Origin: Neolentinus lepideus HHB14362 ss-1
Lineage: Eukaryota; Basidiomycota; Agaricomycetes; Gloeophyllales; Gloeophyllaceae
Reading direction: 5' to 3'
Assembly (NCBI GenBank): GCA_001632425.1
Contig: KV425592.1
Location: 189,018-253,017 of the forward strand
Length of the DNA: 64,000 bases
Below, piece after piece: positions 1 through 12,620 of this stretch (position 1 is its first letter; every line of letters begins with the position of its first letter). The notes beneath the pieces are model-generated. The model was not told the DNA's origin. It searched no databases and saw nothing but the letters and a program-made list of their open reading frames with translations. The translations under genes were made by a program, and so were the position numbers.

Positions 1-106
1 AGTCGCGTATGGCATCCACTTCGCCCGGCAACGGGGGAAGAATGAAATCCATGCGAACCAACATCCTTTCTCTTTCTCACTAACCTTCGGTTTGTCTTGA
101 TAAACT

Positions 107-1630
107 ATGTTTCGCCTGCCTACTCTCGCCTCTCTTTTCCTACTTGTGCTCGAGGCAGCCCATGCCTCGCCCTGTATCGCCTTTGACGCGAATTTTAATT
201 TACTAGTCTTTGGTCTTGACGGCAAAGACTGGAATGCTGGCACCCAGGATACTTGGCCATCGGGTACGATTTTGGGAGCCCTGTTGGAGGCCCTGATTGT
301 GCTGACAATATAGTATAGGCAGTGCGAAGGACATAACTACCTCTGGCAGACCGTGCGTTTTGCATGACCTCTGGTCACTAGTGTAACATACTTATCGAAC
401 CATAGACCGTTCGACGGCTCGAACACGACATGTTACCTTTCGCAGGCAAGCGGAGGGTTGCTCGGTCACCTCACCATTTACTGAATATACCTCTAGTTCT
501 ACAATGCAGTCTACGTCATGAACGGAGATGCTTCCCAGCCCTCCGCTGTTCACATTTACAACCCAGCATCCAGCTCGTGGTCCACGCAGCCCGTCACCAC
601 CGCAGGCTTCAACCCAGCCAACTTTGACGCCATCCTCGACCACGACACCAACGTTTTCTGTGAGTGGGCTTCCCTATTTTCTCGGACATTTGACTCGAGC
701 TTGGCGTCCAGATGCGCTGTCCAACGGTGAAATGTACTTCCTGGACATGGGCTCCCTGACCGCCGCCAACTCTTCCGGCCTCACGTGGAACGACGTCGGC
801 AAGCCGTCCTTCTCGACGGACAACTACAAGCCCGTCATGGCCCTTGCGCAGAACCACATTCATTTCCTCGATGTGCCCAACGTGCCTGCTGGGAGCGCGC
901 AGATCTTTGTCATTCACTGTGAGTACCGTTGATGCGGGAGGAAGTGAAACTAACGCCGATTATAAATTTTTTTTGCCAAGTCTCGTACTTCCAGCCAGAT
1001 GCACAAGCTTACTCTGGCGCTACGTTCCCTGCGGCCCACGGCCAAGCAACGTCCTTCTTCCAAGAATCAGGCGTAAGTTCATCAGTTTTCCGTACCTTAA
1101 GGCAGCCGGTGTTAACCGATCGTTCTTCTAGGTCCAGCAAGAGTTCGCTTTCATCCCCGACGATGGCTCCGCCACCTATGTCATCAACGTCGAGGTATGT
1201 CCCCGCTATCTCCATCTCACAGCACGCCTGACGCCCACTTCTCCAGACGAACACCACCACCTCCTTCCCCGGCCCCTCCATTAAAGACGCCGCCGCAACC
1301 TACTTCGCCGGCATCACCTCCCTCGTCCAACTCGCCTCGGACGGCACCGTCTCGTACCTCCCCTACAAGCAGGGCGACACGCAGACCAACCAGGCCGCCG
1401 CGTGGGGCAAGGTCACCTCCATCGCCTCCGCGGCACCGCCATCATCACACAACTCTACCAGCAGCGCCTCCGGGTCTGCGAGCGCGACGAAGAGCTCGGC
1501 CGGTGCCAAGGCTAGCAGTGGCGCCAGTACGAACTCGGATCAGAGCAGCGACGCGCGCGTGAGCAGGGAGGCCAGGATCGCGGCCATAGCTGCGACGGCT
1601 CTGGCTGCTCTTGGCTTCGCTTTACTTTGA
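107..1630 (+). CDS. Secreted GPI-anchored beta-propeller (kelch/galactose-oxidase-like) protein
   Basis: The protein opens with a clear signal peptide (MFRLPTLASLFLLVLEAAHA) and ends in a Ser/Thr/Ala-rich linker followed by a hydrophobic tail (IAAIAATALAALGFALL, then stop). That is the layout of a GPI-anchored cell-surface protein. Between them, at least seven exons joined by short GT-AG introns (for example at about 660-711, 918-980, 1073-1132 and 1196-1247) give a body with repeated blade-like segments such as VYVMNGDASQPSAVHIYNP, a kelch-like pattern. The family is common in basidiomycetes as uncharacterised surface proteins; I infer a wall or surface role and assign no enzyme activity. 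The first two intron borders (about 280-390 and 460-500) are the least certain. Codon use and CpG content match the neighbouring host genes. Confidence 0.75.
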
Positions 1631-2040
1631 CGTTGAGCGTCATCTCCTCTCCCTCTCCCGACATCTACTCCACTGCATCGTCCTTGCATTCATCAGACTC
1701 TTATTCGAGTATACGTACCTCAGGACTTTATAGTATTAATTTGCATTTGTATCTTCATACTTCCTTGCATTTTTGACGTTTCAGGTCGCGCTTCGCTGGC
1801 AAACCCCATTATATAGAACTTTTATGTTCTTCATGCATTTTGCCTCGCCTGAACTGAATATCAGTTCAGGCTGAGGACTTACTGCAGGTACCCTTGCAAT
1901 TAAGATGTAGTATACACGGGTCTTGGAATTCCAGTGATCTTACTAAGTTACGTGTGTGATTTGTTGCGTTCCTGCCGTCCATCTGCATCTGCGATCCGCC
2001 TGACAATGCAACCCTAAGCACCAGACAAGGGGTGAGCTTG

Positions 2041-3796
2041 TCAACCACTAGCGAAGACAATACGATGGCTTACTTTGGGCGTATCAATCCACTCTAATCC
2101 GTTCTCCCGCAGGTGCCATTCCCAGTGGTGAAACACCATCCTCTGGAACTCCTCGCTTAGCTTCTGAAGGTCCACCTCGCCCAGCGGTCCGAACAGGCCG
2201 GGCGCGTCTTTCCCCATGTTCAGGAGATACGGACACTGCGTCTCGGGGCAGGACCATGTGAGGGAGGCGCCGAGGCGCGGCGTGCTGAAGCCCCAGGATG
2301 GGTAGGAGTCGCGCAAGGAGGGCGAGGGCGGGCACGAGGAGGAAGAGGCGTACGAGGAGGAGGCCGGGGAGAAGTCGGAGTCGTAAATCGGTCCGTGGGA
2401 TCGCCGGTGGTTCACGGGCTTTGTGTTCCGACGAAGGGGCAGGGGTGGAGGGGGCTGGAGGAAGCGTTAGTGAGCGTTGACAGGAATCAGTGGAGAGCAT
2501 ACAGCAAGGCGTTTCTTTCGCGTCGCGGGCTCGGGCTGGGACTCTGGGTTCTGGCTGGGAGGAGAGGGGTCTACGTTTCTCGCCACCTCGTCTTCTTCTT
2601 CGCTCTCTTCCTCGTCTTCGTCGGCGTCGCTGGCGTAGTACCCGGCCGGCATGCCCCACTGTGCGCCGTGCCGACTAGCCTTGACCCTCTGCGTCTTCGC
2701 CTCTCTGATGAACGTGCTCCAGACGTCAAGGTCGACGATGCGTATATCCTTTTTCCTTGCCCTCTGCTCCTCCTTGATCCACTCTGCGTGCTCTGCAAAC
2801 GCGGCGTACATCTCTGCGCGATGCACCTTCCGCAGGAGCCGCGGGACTTTGAGCAGCCCCTTCTGGTAGTGCAGCCCTTTCTGTTCAAGCAGGTCTTTCG
2901 GGACGAGGTCTTTTTCTTCGAGGAGGTCCTTGTCGTTCTTCCGGAAGAGCAGACGACGCGTCTTGTTCGGCTCGGGATACGCGCAGCAGCGGAGATAGCC
3001 CTTGACGAACCAGCGAATGTTGCGTTTCTGAACCTCGGTGGCGCCCCCGTCTTGCTTGACGATGTGGGTCATGGCAGCCAAGAGTCGATATCGGTCGAGA
3101 TAAAGTTCACTGCGCGTGTACGTTTCGATGTCCATGCTGCAGACCTCGTATTGGCGGTTTCTGGGAAGTGATAAGGGAGGCGCCGGGGTAATGGATGTAG
3201 TGTACTCACTTGTCCCTGCTTGTTAGCCTCAGACCGTTCGGTACGAGGTCAGCTAAATATATCAGTTTAGACATATCGAGGAGGATTGTGGTCACAGCCA
3301 CGTACATGCGAGATACGAGGCAGACATGTTCTTGTACCCTTGTATCCACACCTGCACCGTCATCTTCAGGGGAGGGGAGTAGATGACGTTCAAGGTGGGG
3401 GATGCTGCTGTATTCCTGCTGCGCTTCCCGTATCTGCGGCGTATGTCTTCCTGTAGCTGTTTCTCGCCGAGCGGAGTCAACCAGGAGCGATTCCCGATTT
3501 CGAGGATTCCTCTGAAGCGCACGGGGTCGGTTGGACAGAGTTCGGGAATGACATGTTCAATCTCTGATAATCTTTACCAATAATTCGATGAGCGCGTATA
3601 TACAGAGAAGCGCTACTACTACTCACCCTGTTGGTTTGCCTCGACACTCAAGCATGAGGCTTTTCAGGCCTAAAACGCGTGAGGGCGTAGACTTGCAAGC
3701 GTCTGCAAGGAAAGTTTCATCCAAGTACGGGCCAAAGGGCTCGGACAGGAGCTCCCTAATGGACATTGCGAGAGGAGACTTGGATTTCTGCGACAT
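2041..3796 (-). CDS. Hypothetical protein, multi-exon, acidic/basic middle, conserved-looking C-terminus
   Basis: I do not recognise this family. Reading on the minus strand from ATG at 3796 (MSQKSKSPLAMSIRELLSEP), at least five exons join in frame. Exon 1 ends at about 3627 before gtgagt. Later exons carry the segments RFRGILEIGNRSWLTPLGEK, then ADLVPNGLRLTSRDK, then NRQYEVCSMDIETYTRSELY. The last intron runs from gtatgc to cag (about 2487-2439 on the minus strand) and contains a CTAAC branch site, which joins KKRLA to PPPPLPLRRNTKP. The middle has a Lys-rich stretch (about KKDIRIVD) and an acidic run (DADEDEEESEEEDE). The C-terminus has a C-x4-C pair (CPETQC) and an amphipathic segment ending WIDTPKVSHRIVFASG. 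No signal peptide or membrane segment is seen. A nuclear or cytosolic location is only an inference from its charge. A shorter start inside exon 1 (Met11) is possible. Confidence 0.6.
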
Positions 3797-4729
3797 GACG
3801 CTTACTACTCCACTTTCGACTCGAAAAAGGTTGCCAGCTGCTCACAGTAGTCAATACAGCCGAGAATTGATGCCCTTGAATATTTGATACAGGTAGACGC
3901 CGTCATGCCGTACATCAGCAGCCAATTGGACCGCAACATGATGAACGTCGCTCTTGCATTGAAGTAACTGCATTCCTCGCACTACTGAAGGACCCTGAAC
4001 ACTCACAATACCCTTGAGTTTATACGAGTCCTTACCCAGATAAATGAGCATAGTAGTGGTGTCAATGCCGAGTTACCGTGGGATCGAATGTTTGTAGTCT
4101 TCACTAGGCCGATTCATTCTCCGGTTGTAGTGTTGACTACAAAATGACTACAAAATCTGATTTGTAGTCCCTCGGCCAATGATTTGGTCCTTCCTCTCTC
4201 GTTATTTCACATACTATTTTCATTTTGATAGTGGATGGTCCTTGTGATACTATACTTCTTTTTCAACATTTTTGTGAATTATTCGCCACTATTGCATTTT
4301 CTACGCTATAAAAATGTGCTTTGGGTTTTCTGACCGTGGGAATCGATAAGTGTATGGAAAGAAGGGAACTTTGTGGCTTGTGCACACGGGTAAAAATTTT
4401 ATGAAGAGAATATTTGACTGTCTTAGATATGATCATGCAAGTGTCAGAAGAAATATTGGCTACAGCATGCTATATTTTACATTTGGAATATTTAACGGAC
4501 TTTATCTGTTTCGGGGTCGCTGCGTCTCGGTCACGGTGTTCAGGGTCCGACGAACTGTCATCGCGTCCAACTTTTCCGAGGTTGGACGCGTCTCAGACGT
4601 TCCTTAGAGCAACCTCGTCTCGCATTCCCTCGCCGCGAGACACGGCAGCCAGAAATCTTTGCGACGCTCTCGACAACTCTCATCATCTCTAACTTATTGG
4701 ATACACTCGACTAATCGCGTTTTTCTGCA
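3797..4729. other. Intergenic, about 0.93 kb
   Basis: Between divergent genes. A 66-codon minus-strand frame at 3851-4051 (MLIYLGKDSYKLKGI...) has a possible internal 39 nt intron but no recognisable domain, so I do not call it. The part from 4100 to 4500 is AT-rich and looks non-coding. The 200 bp before 4730 probably hold the promoter and 5' UTR of the next gene. Confidence 0.5.
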
Positions 4730-5773
4730 ATGTCTGCGGACGGATCACTCTCGAGGACCATGTCGGAGATGTCCTTAAACTCGCCAGGGTCCGCGAGCGA
4801 GGACTGGGATCACTCGGAGCACATACCGGGCGAGAAGGCATCGACACCACGAAATTCAGTGGCGTTTCCAGGTGAGAACGGCGACGGCGCGGCCGCGGAG
4901 GGGGAGCTGCCCGCAGGCGAAAGGAAGGGGAAGAGGACGTTGAGCGAGCTCATGAAGCTCTATGCGGAGAAGGGCACGAGCGTAAAGTTCAGTCCAGAGG
5001 AGGCGGCAAGATTAGCGGACGTATTGGGACAGTGGGTGAGTCTTGATGTTTGCCAGCAGGGTTGCTCTGTTCTGTCGAACGAACGCGCATGGACAATTGT
5101 TTGCCTTATTTTTTGGTTGTTTGCAAAGGCCGGATGCATTGCGGGGTCTCCGCCATAATGCGCCTGCCCTCGCGGGGAGGTGGAAACATTCGGCAGCGTC
5201 TTGTGCTCTATGCCCGGAAACATGTGATGGAGGTTTCGAAGTGGCAATTGCTTGATCTGGGGTGCAGAAGTATGCAGCTATTGCTTGCAAGCGGCTGCAG
5301 AAATATTGTGGGGGGAGGGGGGAGGCTCAGTGCCTAACGACTTGTCGGGGACGATACGTTCCGTGCCCAGCCTCGTTTGCGACTAGCACATGCCGTAATC
5401 GTGAAACTTGAGTAAGACTCGCTTATATGCGAGGAAGGCCAGTAGAACTGCGAAGGTCCAGTGATGGTTCATGGCAGTGCTCTTTCGTCTGCCACATTTC
5501 ATTACCTTTTCCGGCTTTGAGCAATTGTTCGGGCAGGGGTATTACGGAATCGAGCAGCCCTTGTATTCTCTGAAGGGGGTAGTCCGTAACGCGCAGCATC
5601 CTTACCCTGACATTGTATCCTAGATCAATTCGGAATCTTCTCCGTATGAGGGCGAAGACGACTTCTTCGCGACAACCCAAGACGACCTGGTACTACAGTC
5701 AAAACGCTCGCCATCGACCAACGGTGCTGACGGCCGGCCCCGGGGCCAGAGCGAGAGCGCTGCAAAATCATAA
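4730..5773 (+). CDS. Small Ser/Glu-rich conserved-looking hypothetical protein
   Basis: Two exons: 4730-5035 and 5624-5773. The first encodes MSADGSLSRTMSEMSLNSPG and later KGKRTLSELMKLYAEKGTS followed by KFSPEEAARLADVLGQW. The donor gtgagt lies directly after the Trp codon. The second exon starts after a tag acceptor at 5621-5623 and reads INSESSPYEGEDDFFA on to a TAA at 5771. The frames join with no extra residue. The product is about 150 aa, low-complexity at both ends, with one helical block (about residues 68-102) that looks like the conserved part. No membrane segment or signal is present. The 588 nt intron is long for this genome. I see no homologous family I can name. The frame is supported by codon use and by clean splice joining. 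Confidence 0.6.
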
Positions 5774-7845
5774 TCAACTCTGTCCGCATCGCTGGCTGCT
5801 ACCCCGGAGGTACAACGCCGTCGCGTAGATCGCTGTCCCTGCTATTCCGTGTCGAGCCGCGACGCGACAAGACTAATCCCAGTCAACCAAACAACCTATT
5901 TGCTGGCGCTTTCGCGTGGTGCTTCCGACACCAGCTGCTGCCGTGCGGTGCTTATGATTATTATTATTCATTTTATGTTCTTGCGTTCTCATCCGTATAA
6001 TCACGACCTCTTACGACTCTTCACGACCCGTGATGACTTTTGGGATGGTGGATGGGGTAGTATTAATATTGACTGTGGATCCTGTTGTATTCTCGAAGCC
6101 AGCTTGATCTTGCGACTGTTATCACGGGATTCTTATATGCGTCTGGTAGGATGATTCGCCATTTCTGCCCGGAATCTACTCTCCAGCTGAACTGCAAGGC
6201 TGTCCTGAACGACGCTGGATGAGTACTTCCAACCTCTCATTCCCGAAACAGCATGCCACAGCCACGCTCTCTTGGTCGAAAGCGCCCGATCACCTGACCG
6301 CAAAACTGACATGGGCGCTCTTGAGAACACATGACTTGTTAATCATTTATCGAGGCAGGCCAGCAGGTCACCTACCAAGCGCCTGCGAATGACAGGAGAC
6401 ATCCAGTGGATTGGTGTGGTATGTTCTCTGCTCTTTTTATACCTTCAAACTGCGAACGTTCACTGATTAGCCTTATTTCTGTCCATGTGAAATTGTTGCA
6501 CACTGAGATCTATCATTCCTTGTTCGTGCCGACTTTCTCGCATCTTGCTCTTGAATCATGTGTTCAGATATTCCCAGCGTCACCTCAAGATATCCAAACT
6601 GTCCGAATTTACGGTATTTATCGCGTTCGATCCTTATGCTGGGACTCGTCTATCCTGCCGTCCTGCACTGACCTCATTGAAGTCAAATACCAATGCTTGG
6701 TCTATCTGGCAGTGAAAGACAGTTGTAACCAGGCGTCTGCAACCAGGCGTCTGTTGTCAGGCGTCTTTTACCAGCCAAGGAGGGTCGCCCAAAATTTCCA
6801 CTAGCCCTTAATCAAGAAGGCGATCTGTTCGGGTACGTAACTTCAAGCTGGCGTCCGTATCATTTTGACGTGTCCCCTACCGCAAGGATGCTTTTGCGTA
6901 GTCGAGAGGAATGTTAACGGGAAATATTTAGACATGAATCCACAAGGGCATGTGGTCACGACGTCGAAGTCCCAACGCAAGGCTTGAAAGTCGCCGTATC
7001 ATGATGGTCAGTGGCGACTGATATCAATGATATTCCAGCAGAATCGAAGCAGCCCTGGATCCCCAGTCGATCGGGCCCTATTAATTCAGACAAGGAGTGT
7101 TCGGAAGGCCTGCACGATGCTTTTAGGCTGTCTAGGACGTCAAGGCTCTTTACGTCCATTATCCACGGTGCGTGGGCGTGTATCCCCGACTATTCCGCTC
7201 TGGGCGGTCGCACACCTCTTTCGCAACTTCGTGAGTGCTCACGCTCGGCAACTTACTCCCATCATTCTTCGTATTTTGGTCGGATTTGGTAGTTATTAAT
7301 AAGGTACTGGCGTTGTTCGTTTCATGGTCTTGTTGCTGACTGCATCACTGTGATATTGACTCCAGGGCTGTATTGCGCAGCATTACTATGTACGTAAGAG
7401 GAAGTGGGAGATGTGATTACATTGAACTACGGGGTAGTTGGAGCTTTAGGCGTGTTTTTCATACAAAGAGTGGATGTATTCAGGTAAGACGTCTTCTGTC
7501 ACATAACAGATACACAGAAGGCAAGTGATGCTAATGTTAACATTGTCTCAGCGCATACCACGCTTCTTTACCGTCTATCACGAGCGCAGCATCGGGTTTG
7601 TCTATTCCCTTCTTTGCCGTCCTATTAATGGTGGAAGATGGGACAAATCGATTCCCTTCTCATAATGGGCGCAATCTTGAGATACTATCTCCGAGCCTCT
7701 GGGACTATTGCATATTCAGCTGTGTGAAGAATCCGATAGGATGGACGCCCGCCCCAAGAAGAGTCAGGGTATTATTATGGATTAACTCCTATACACCTGT
7801 CTGTCTCTCCCCCAGATTCCATTGGTTTCGCCCTGACCATCGCCC
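5774..7845. other. Intergenic gap of about 2.1 kb, no supported gene
   Basis: Only short open frames occur on both strands, with no start or splice context I trust. At about 6726-6766 an AACCAGGCGTCTG-like unit occurs in three imperfect tandem copies (aaccaggcgtctgc, aaccaggcgtctgt, tgtcaggcgtctt). The last few hundred bases before 7846 presumably contain the desaturase promoter. Confidence 0.5.
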
Positions 7846-9679
7846 ATGTCTTTTCTGAACCCATTCAAGAACGGCCGAGAGTACGAAGCGCGGTACGTTT
7901 TATCTCAACCTCGTCCATTCTCTACTGTGCATTAAATCCTGAGACAGGCTGCGGAAGCCGTTTGTCCCTCCCTCAGTTACCCTCAAGCAGATCCACGATG
8001 CCGTTCCCAAGGAGCTGCTCAAGCCTACCGAGTGGATCAGCATGTACTACGTCTTGCGGGACATCGCGATGTGCTCTGGCTTCTTCTACATCGCGACCCT
8101 GATCGACCCACTGGCGAAGACGAGCTATGGCGGATACGTCGAGCCCGGATGGCAGACTACCTCTGCGCGATGGGCGCTTTGGGCGGCGTATTGGTGGTTT
8201 CAGGGTTTGGTTTGGGGTGGGATGTTCTGCCTAGGTATGCGAGCTAGGTATCTCGCATGATGAGCACGGACTGACCTTGTGGCCTTTAGGCCATGATGTA
8301 TGCAATGGTTGTGTCCGATGTCCTGCGACTCATCTCATCGTATATTTAGGCTGGTCATGGCACTCTATTTAACTCCAGGATGTTGAATCAGACGGTCGGA
8401 TACATCCTGCACGTCGTATGTATTACTTGTGGCCTTTCACTTCTTCGCGTGCCGACCTAGTTTCAGTTCCTCCTAATCCCCTACTCTGCATGGCGCTCGA
8501 CGCACCACGCACATCACAAAGCCACAGCATCCATGGAGCGCGACGAAAACTACATCCCTCACCTGAGGAGCCACTTTAGCTTGCCCGAGGAGAAAAAGGC
8601 TCAAGCCGCTGACTACGCCGAGGTGTTCGAAGAGACCCCTATTTGGACCCTGAGCAGAATGCTTATTATGCAGGGGATGGGATGGTGGTTGTACCTGACG
8701 AGGAATACGCTTGGGTCGAAGATGTACCCTCCGGGGACCAACCATTTTGACCCATGGTCTCCTCTGTTCAAGCCTACTCAGCGTCAGTGACATTATTGTG
8801 CTCACAACTTCATTAACAACGCTTTCATCCAGGTCCGTCCATTATAATATCTGACCTCGGTTTGGTGGCCATGGCCACTATACTGTATCTGCTCACGCGC
8901 CAATACGGCCTGAATGCTTTCATGAAGTTGTACTTCGTTCCCTACCTGATGGTCAACCACTGGTTAGTTTCGGTGCGCTAGGAGCCTCACTAAGTTGCCT
9001 TACTATCTGCCATGCAGGATTGTGATGTTCACTTATTTGCACCACTCGGATCCTACTATTCCGCACTATCGCCGAACGCAATGGTCGTTCATGAGGGGAG
9101 CTGCCGCGACCGTTGACAGACCCTTACTTGGCTGGATGGGGCGATTCTTCCTTCACAATGTAAGTTACTCGGAAAGTACTGCCTTGGTCACAGGGTCCAC
9201 TTACCTGTCGAAGATTTCCCATGATCATGTTGCACATCATTTCTTCATCAAGGCGCCATTCTGTAGGTATTGTTCACACTCCCGGGGCAACAGATTGAGC
9301 TGATTGGGCGCTGCTCCTAGACAACGGCCCCAAGATAACCAAGCTCATCCGCCGTGTGCTCCAGGATCACTACAACTATGATTCCACTGTAAGCGTTCTC
9401 ACGATAATTAGCTGGCTCACGCTGTGTCCACTCATATACTCTCAGAACACCTTTTATGCGTTATATCGCTCCTTCACTCAATGTCTATTTGTCGAAGAGG
9501 AAGGAGACATAATCTTTTATAAGAACAAGCACGGGCAGGCTGCTCGTAAAGTGGACGAGAGGGTCTTAAGGGAAATTAATAACAGATGGGACCCCAAGGC
9601 GCAGGATGCTTTGGACGAAGAGGATAAGCCAATGATGGATGAAGTCACGGGTGAGCCCGTTGACGTGGAGACTCAGTAA
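7846..9679 (+). CDS. Delta-12 (oleate) fatty acid desaturase, FAD2 type
   Basis: An integral ER-membrane desaturase of about 440 aa that would introduce the second double bond into oleoyl lipids to give linoleate; Delta-12 versus Delta-15 specificity is inferred from family, not shown. All three histidine boxes are present after splicing: HDAGHG (N-terminal third), HHAHH in STHHAHHKAT, and HVAHH near the C-terminal third in NISHDHVAHHFF. Hydrophobic spans surround them, for example SGFFYIATLI and IISDLGLVAMATILYLL. The start MSFLNPFKNGREYEA at 7846 is the first ATG in frame. Exon 1 is only 47 nt (7846-7892). The third exon is an 8 nt microexon (8290-8297) that carries Gly-His-Asp of the first box. 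The C-terminus is a soluble acidic tail ending VDVETQ. Other introns are 50-60 nt. Nothing suggests damage. Confidence 0.93.
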
Positions 9680-10015
9680 TCGACACGACGATGATCCTAG
9701 ACGAAACGACCCCTCCTGTATAATCTGTCCTTGGTGATACATATATCGGTATTGACTGATAGTATTCCATCTATCACTTTACCAGGTCTCTGGCACATTA
9801 GAAAGAAATTGAGCACATCCAACCTATGTGTTTTTATTTATTTCTTAACCTATTTTAATAGTTGGGTGACGTTACATTCACTTTCGCTGCTTATATGCGC
9901 ATTGTGGTGCCAGCGTTTATTATTCTTCACTACCGTCTGTTTGCCTGCATCGTCTCCCACTCCTCACTAGTGTTTTTGATGGCTTCGCAATATCATCTAG
10001 ACTTCCCACGGTCAG

Positions 10016-10110
10016 AGCCTAGTTAGGCTGGGTCACACAACCGCCGGTGGAGCCTAAGTAGGCTTAAATTCACTGTCCTCTAACACCAGCTGGTACACCG
10101 GCGGTGGGGC
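10016..10110. repeat. Cluster of short palindromes around AGCCTA-N2-TAGGCT and ACCGCCGGT
   Basis: AGCCTAGTTAGGCT (10016-10029) and AGCCTAAGTAGGCT (10051-10064) are near-identical palindromes 35 nt apart. An ACCGCCGGTGG block lies between them, and an inverted partner CACCGGCGGTGG followed by GGCCTAA lies just downstream. They could be a transposon end or protein-binding sites. No coding potential. Confidence 0.5.
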
Positions 10111-12327
10111 CTAACTCTGTGTATGTAGAGAGCCTTCTACCTAGTAATATAGCATGTAGTACTAGCCCGACGCTATGAGGCGCACCGGCGCTTGCCGGTA
10201 CTGCCTAATTGAGTAACCGAGCGCTTTCCCGTCGGCGTGCATGACAATGAGCTACAGCACCGTTATAAATCCTTAAAATTTGGAAATAAATACAGTTAAC
10301 TATAGTATTAGACATGCTATCAGGCGCTATAAGAGCGCTTGCTGTTAATTTTGTCATCGGCACCCGCCGCCCTGCTCAATGTCGGTGATGGTGGCAACAT
10401 ACATTGACACTGGGAGCTCACAATAAATTCATAAAATTCCTGGATAAATTATATGATATTGAGTCATATTGTATATACACAGGGAACAGTAAATAGTGCG
10501 GATATAATATGCTTCTCCTCAAATATATTGATTTATCAGACCAAACAACTATCAGAATATAAGATATAGCTTGGAAATGGCTCACCCAGGTACAACAAGC
10601 AATAGAATATGGTTGATATATCTATATTTGACCTGTTAGTCACAGAATACAAGATAGGAAGTGCTCCTGATAAGCCAGAAGCAATGATCTATCAGTCAGA
10701 GCAAGAGGGAAGGAAATGGAGGGAATAAGCAGTCAGAATGCAGTGGAAACGATGGAAACTTACAGTAGAACACATGATTAGAAGTTTCAGATGTCAATAC
10801 CACCACAGAAGGTGAAGAGGAAGGCAGAACATTGATTGTCTTGTAGAAAATATGTCAAATCATGGAGGGCATGGATGAAACAATAGAGCTGCAGTAATCC
10901 AAGAGACTTACCAAAAACATTTCTATCATGATCCTAGTAGTCTGTAGGTTCAAGCAAGCCTCTTCACTTGCATTAGGTCAATATATTGGACAAGCATACC
11001 AAGTAGTACCTGTACACTTTTCCGACCCAAGTCATAGCTCACATATTCTATGTACACAGTAAAAATTCTTCAGAGTGTTGGTTGAGGTATAGCAGAGGTA
11101 ACAATTATCAAAGGAGAGAAACATGTGCAGCAAAAGCAGTCCAGAATGTCAAGGAAGGTAGAGACAAGCTAAGGTCCATCAGGAAAAATCAGAATTACTT
11201 TGAGCTCCTTTGAGTACTTCAAAATTTGAGGAGTATTTCAAAGATCTGCAGTTATTCTGAAGATTCCAAAATAATGAAAGAACTCATAGCTATCAAAGGG
11301 CCATACAGGACTTAAGGTTACAAGACTTCAAATTATCCCATCACTAGTAATAGAGGGTTCATCATTACTATCATTCAATTACTTGTTCTTTCCTTTCCTG
11401 TACCATCTACACTTGTTTGACATAGACAGGTAAAAATGCATTCTTTGGATGCATATGAAGTCCCCAGCCTATAGCAGGTGGAATATGTTCCATTGCTTTG
11501 ATTAGTCAGGAGAATACAGTAGAAGACCAGAAATATCAACAAGAAATATGGAGCAAAGCAGCTGGTGAAGACATGTGAAGACCCCACTGGAAAGCTTGCA
11601 TGTCCTGGCAGACATTCTCATGCCACTTCTCACTCAGACTTCATGCTTTCTCAAGAGTGCTCCAGGCTTCAGAGCATCTGTTCTTATCTTTATAATTGTC
11701 TGTGACTGCCATACATTTCCACACCCATCTGGAAGCATATTTATGATATACTCTGGTAAGTGGGTAGCCCTGAAGGTTCTACTGAAAAGAAGCCATGTCA
11801 AAACCAACAGTCTGATGAAAGGCCATCAGGCCTCACTAGACTGAGAACAGAGAGTCTTAGTGCACAAGTAGAATGTAGTACACAGTCTATATTCCAAGCA
11901 GTAAGACAGGGGGGAAAGGGAAGTAAAGTACAAGCAGAAATCTGCCGCTTTTAAAGATGAGCAGACAACAGGAAAAGAACTAAGTCTTCTAGCCAATCAT
12001 AGCATGTGATCCAGAGCCTATGATGAAAGGTTCCATGAATGATGCCGCGGTTACATCTGACCTTGTTCTGGATGATGTGGCAGCAATTAGCCAACACATT
12101 CAGAAGTCTTGGTATGTCCTGCTCTCTTGTTTCAATATCTGATCATGTTAGTGTCATAGGCAACACAGAGACAGAAGATGAGGAAGGTGTTAGTGGTCAG
12201 GAGATGTCAGTTACAATGTTCCATGCCAGGCATCTGGAACTTAGGCTAAGGTAGTCCCATAACCAGGTGAGTTCAATTACTTCATGTCAAGTGTAAATAT
12301 TGTGGTGGATGATACTTCCTTGGTCTT

Positions 12328-12620
12328 TCAGTTTGTATAGATGGTGGAGTGCGATGGGCAGGTGGGTGGAGTTCTCCCAAATTGGACTAGGTGCATTTTC
12401 ATAAGAAGGGTTGCATGATCCTGCTGGTACCATGAAAGGGCAGTGCCAATTTCATTGAGGACAGCCTCCCAGGGTGCTGCATTATCAACATTGTTCCCAA
12501 TCCAGGTGCCAAGTAAGTGTACCACTTCCTGGTTTTCAGTAATATGAATGGAAGAGGGGAGGGTCTTTGGGTCAGAGGCAGCAGGAGGGAGGTGATGTAT
12601 CAATTGGTATTTGATACAAT
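12328..12620 (-). pseudogene. Relic of a LINE (Tad-like) reverse transcriptase, C-terminal part
   Basis: A 90-codon open stretch on the minus strand contains VVHLLGTWIGNNVDNAAPWE followed by AVLNEIGTALSWYQQDHATL. This matches my memory of the region after the polymerase active site in Agaricomycete non-LTR retroelements (pattern LGAWIGN...PW..VL..I...L..W...HPT). Flanking frames are broken by stops and I could not extend the match to the YADD-type catalytic site. The surrounding DNA is CpG-poor. Most likely a short, old LINE fragment rather than a gene. Confidence 0.55.

Noticed and set aside
2395..3171. 258-codon plus-strand open frame
   Set aside because: Antisense to the spliced minus-strand gene at 2041-3796, whose exon joins and composition are better supported.
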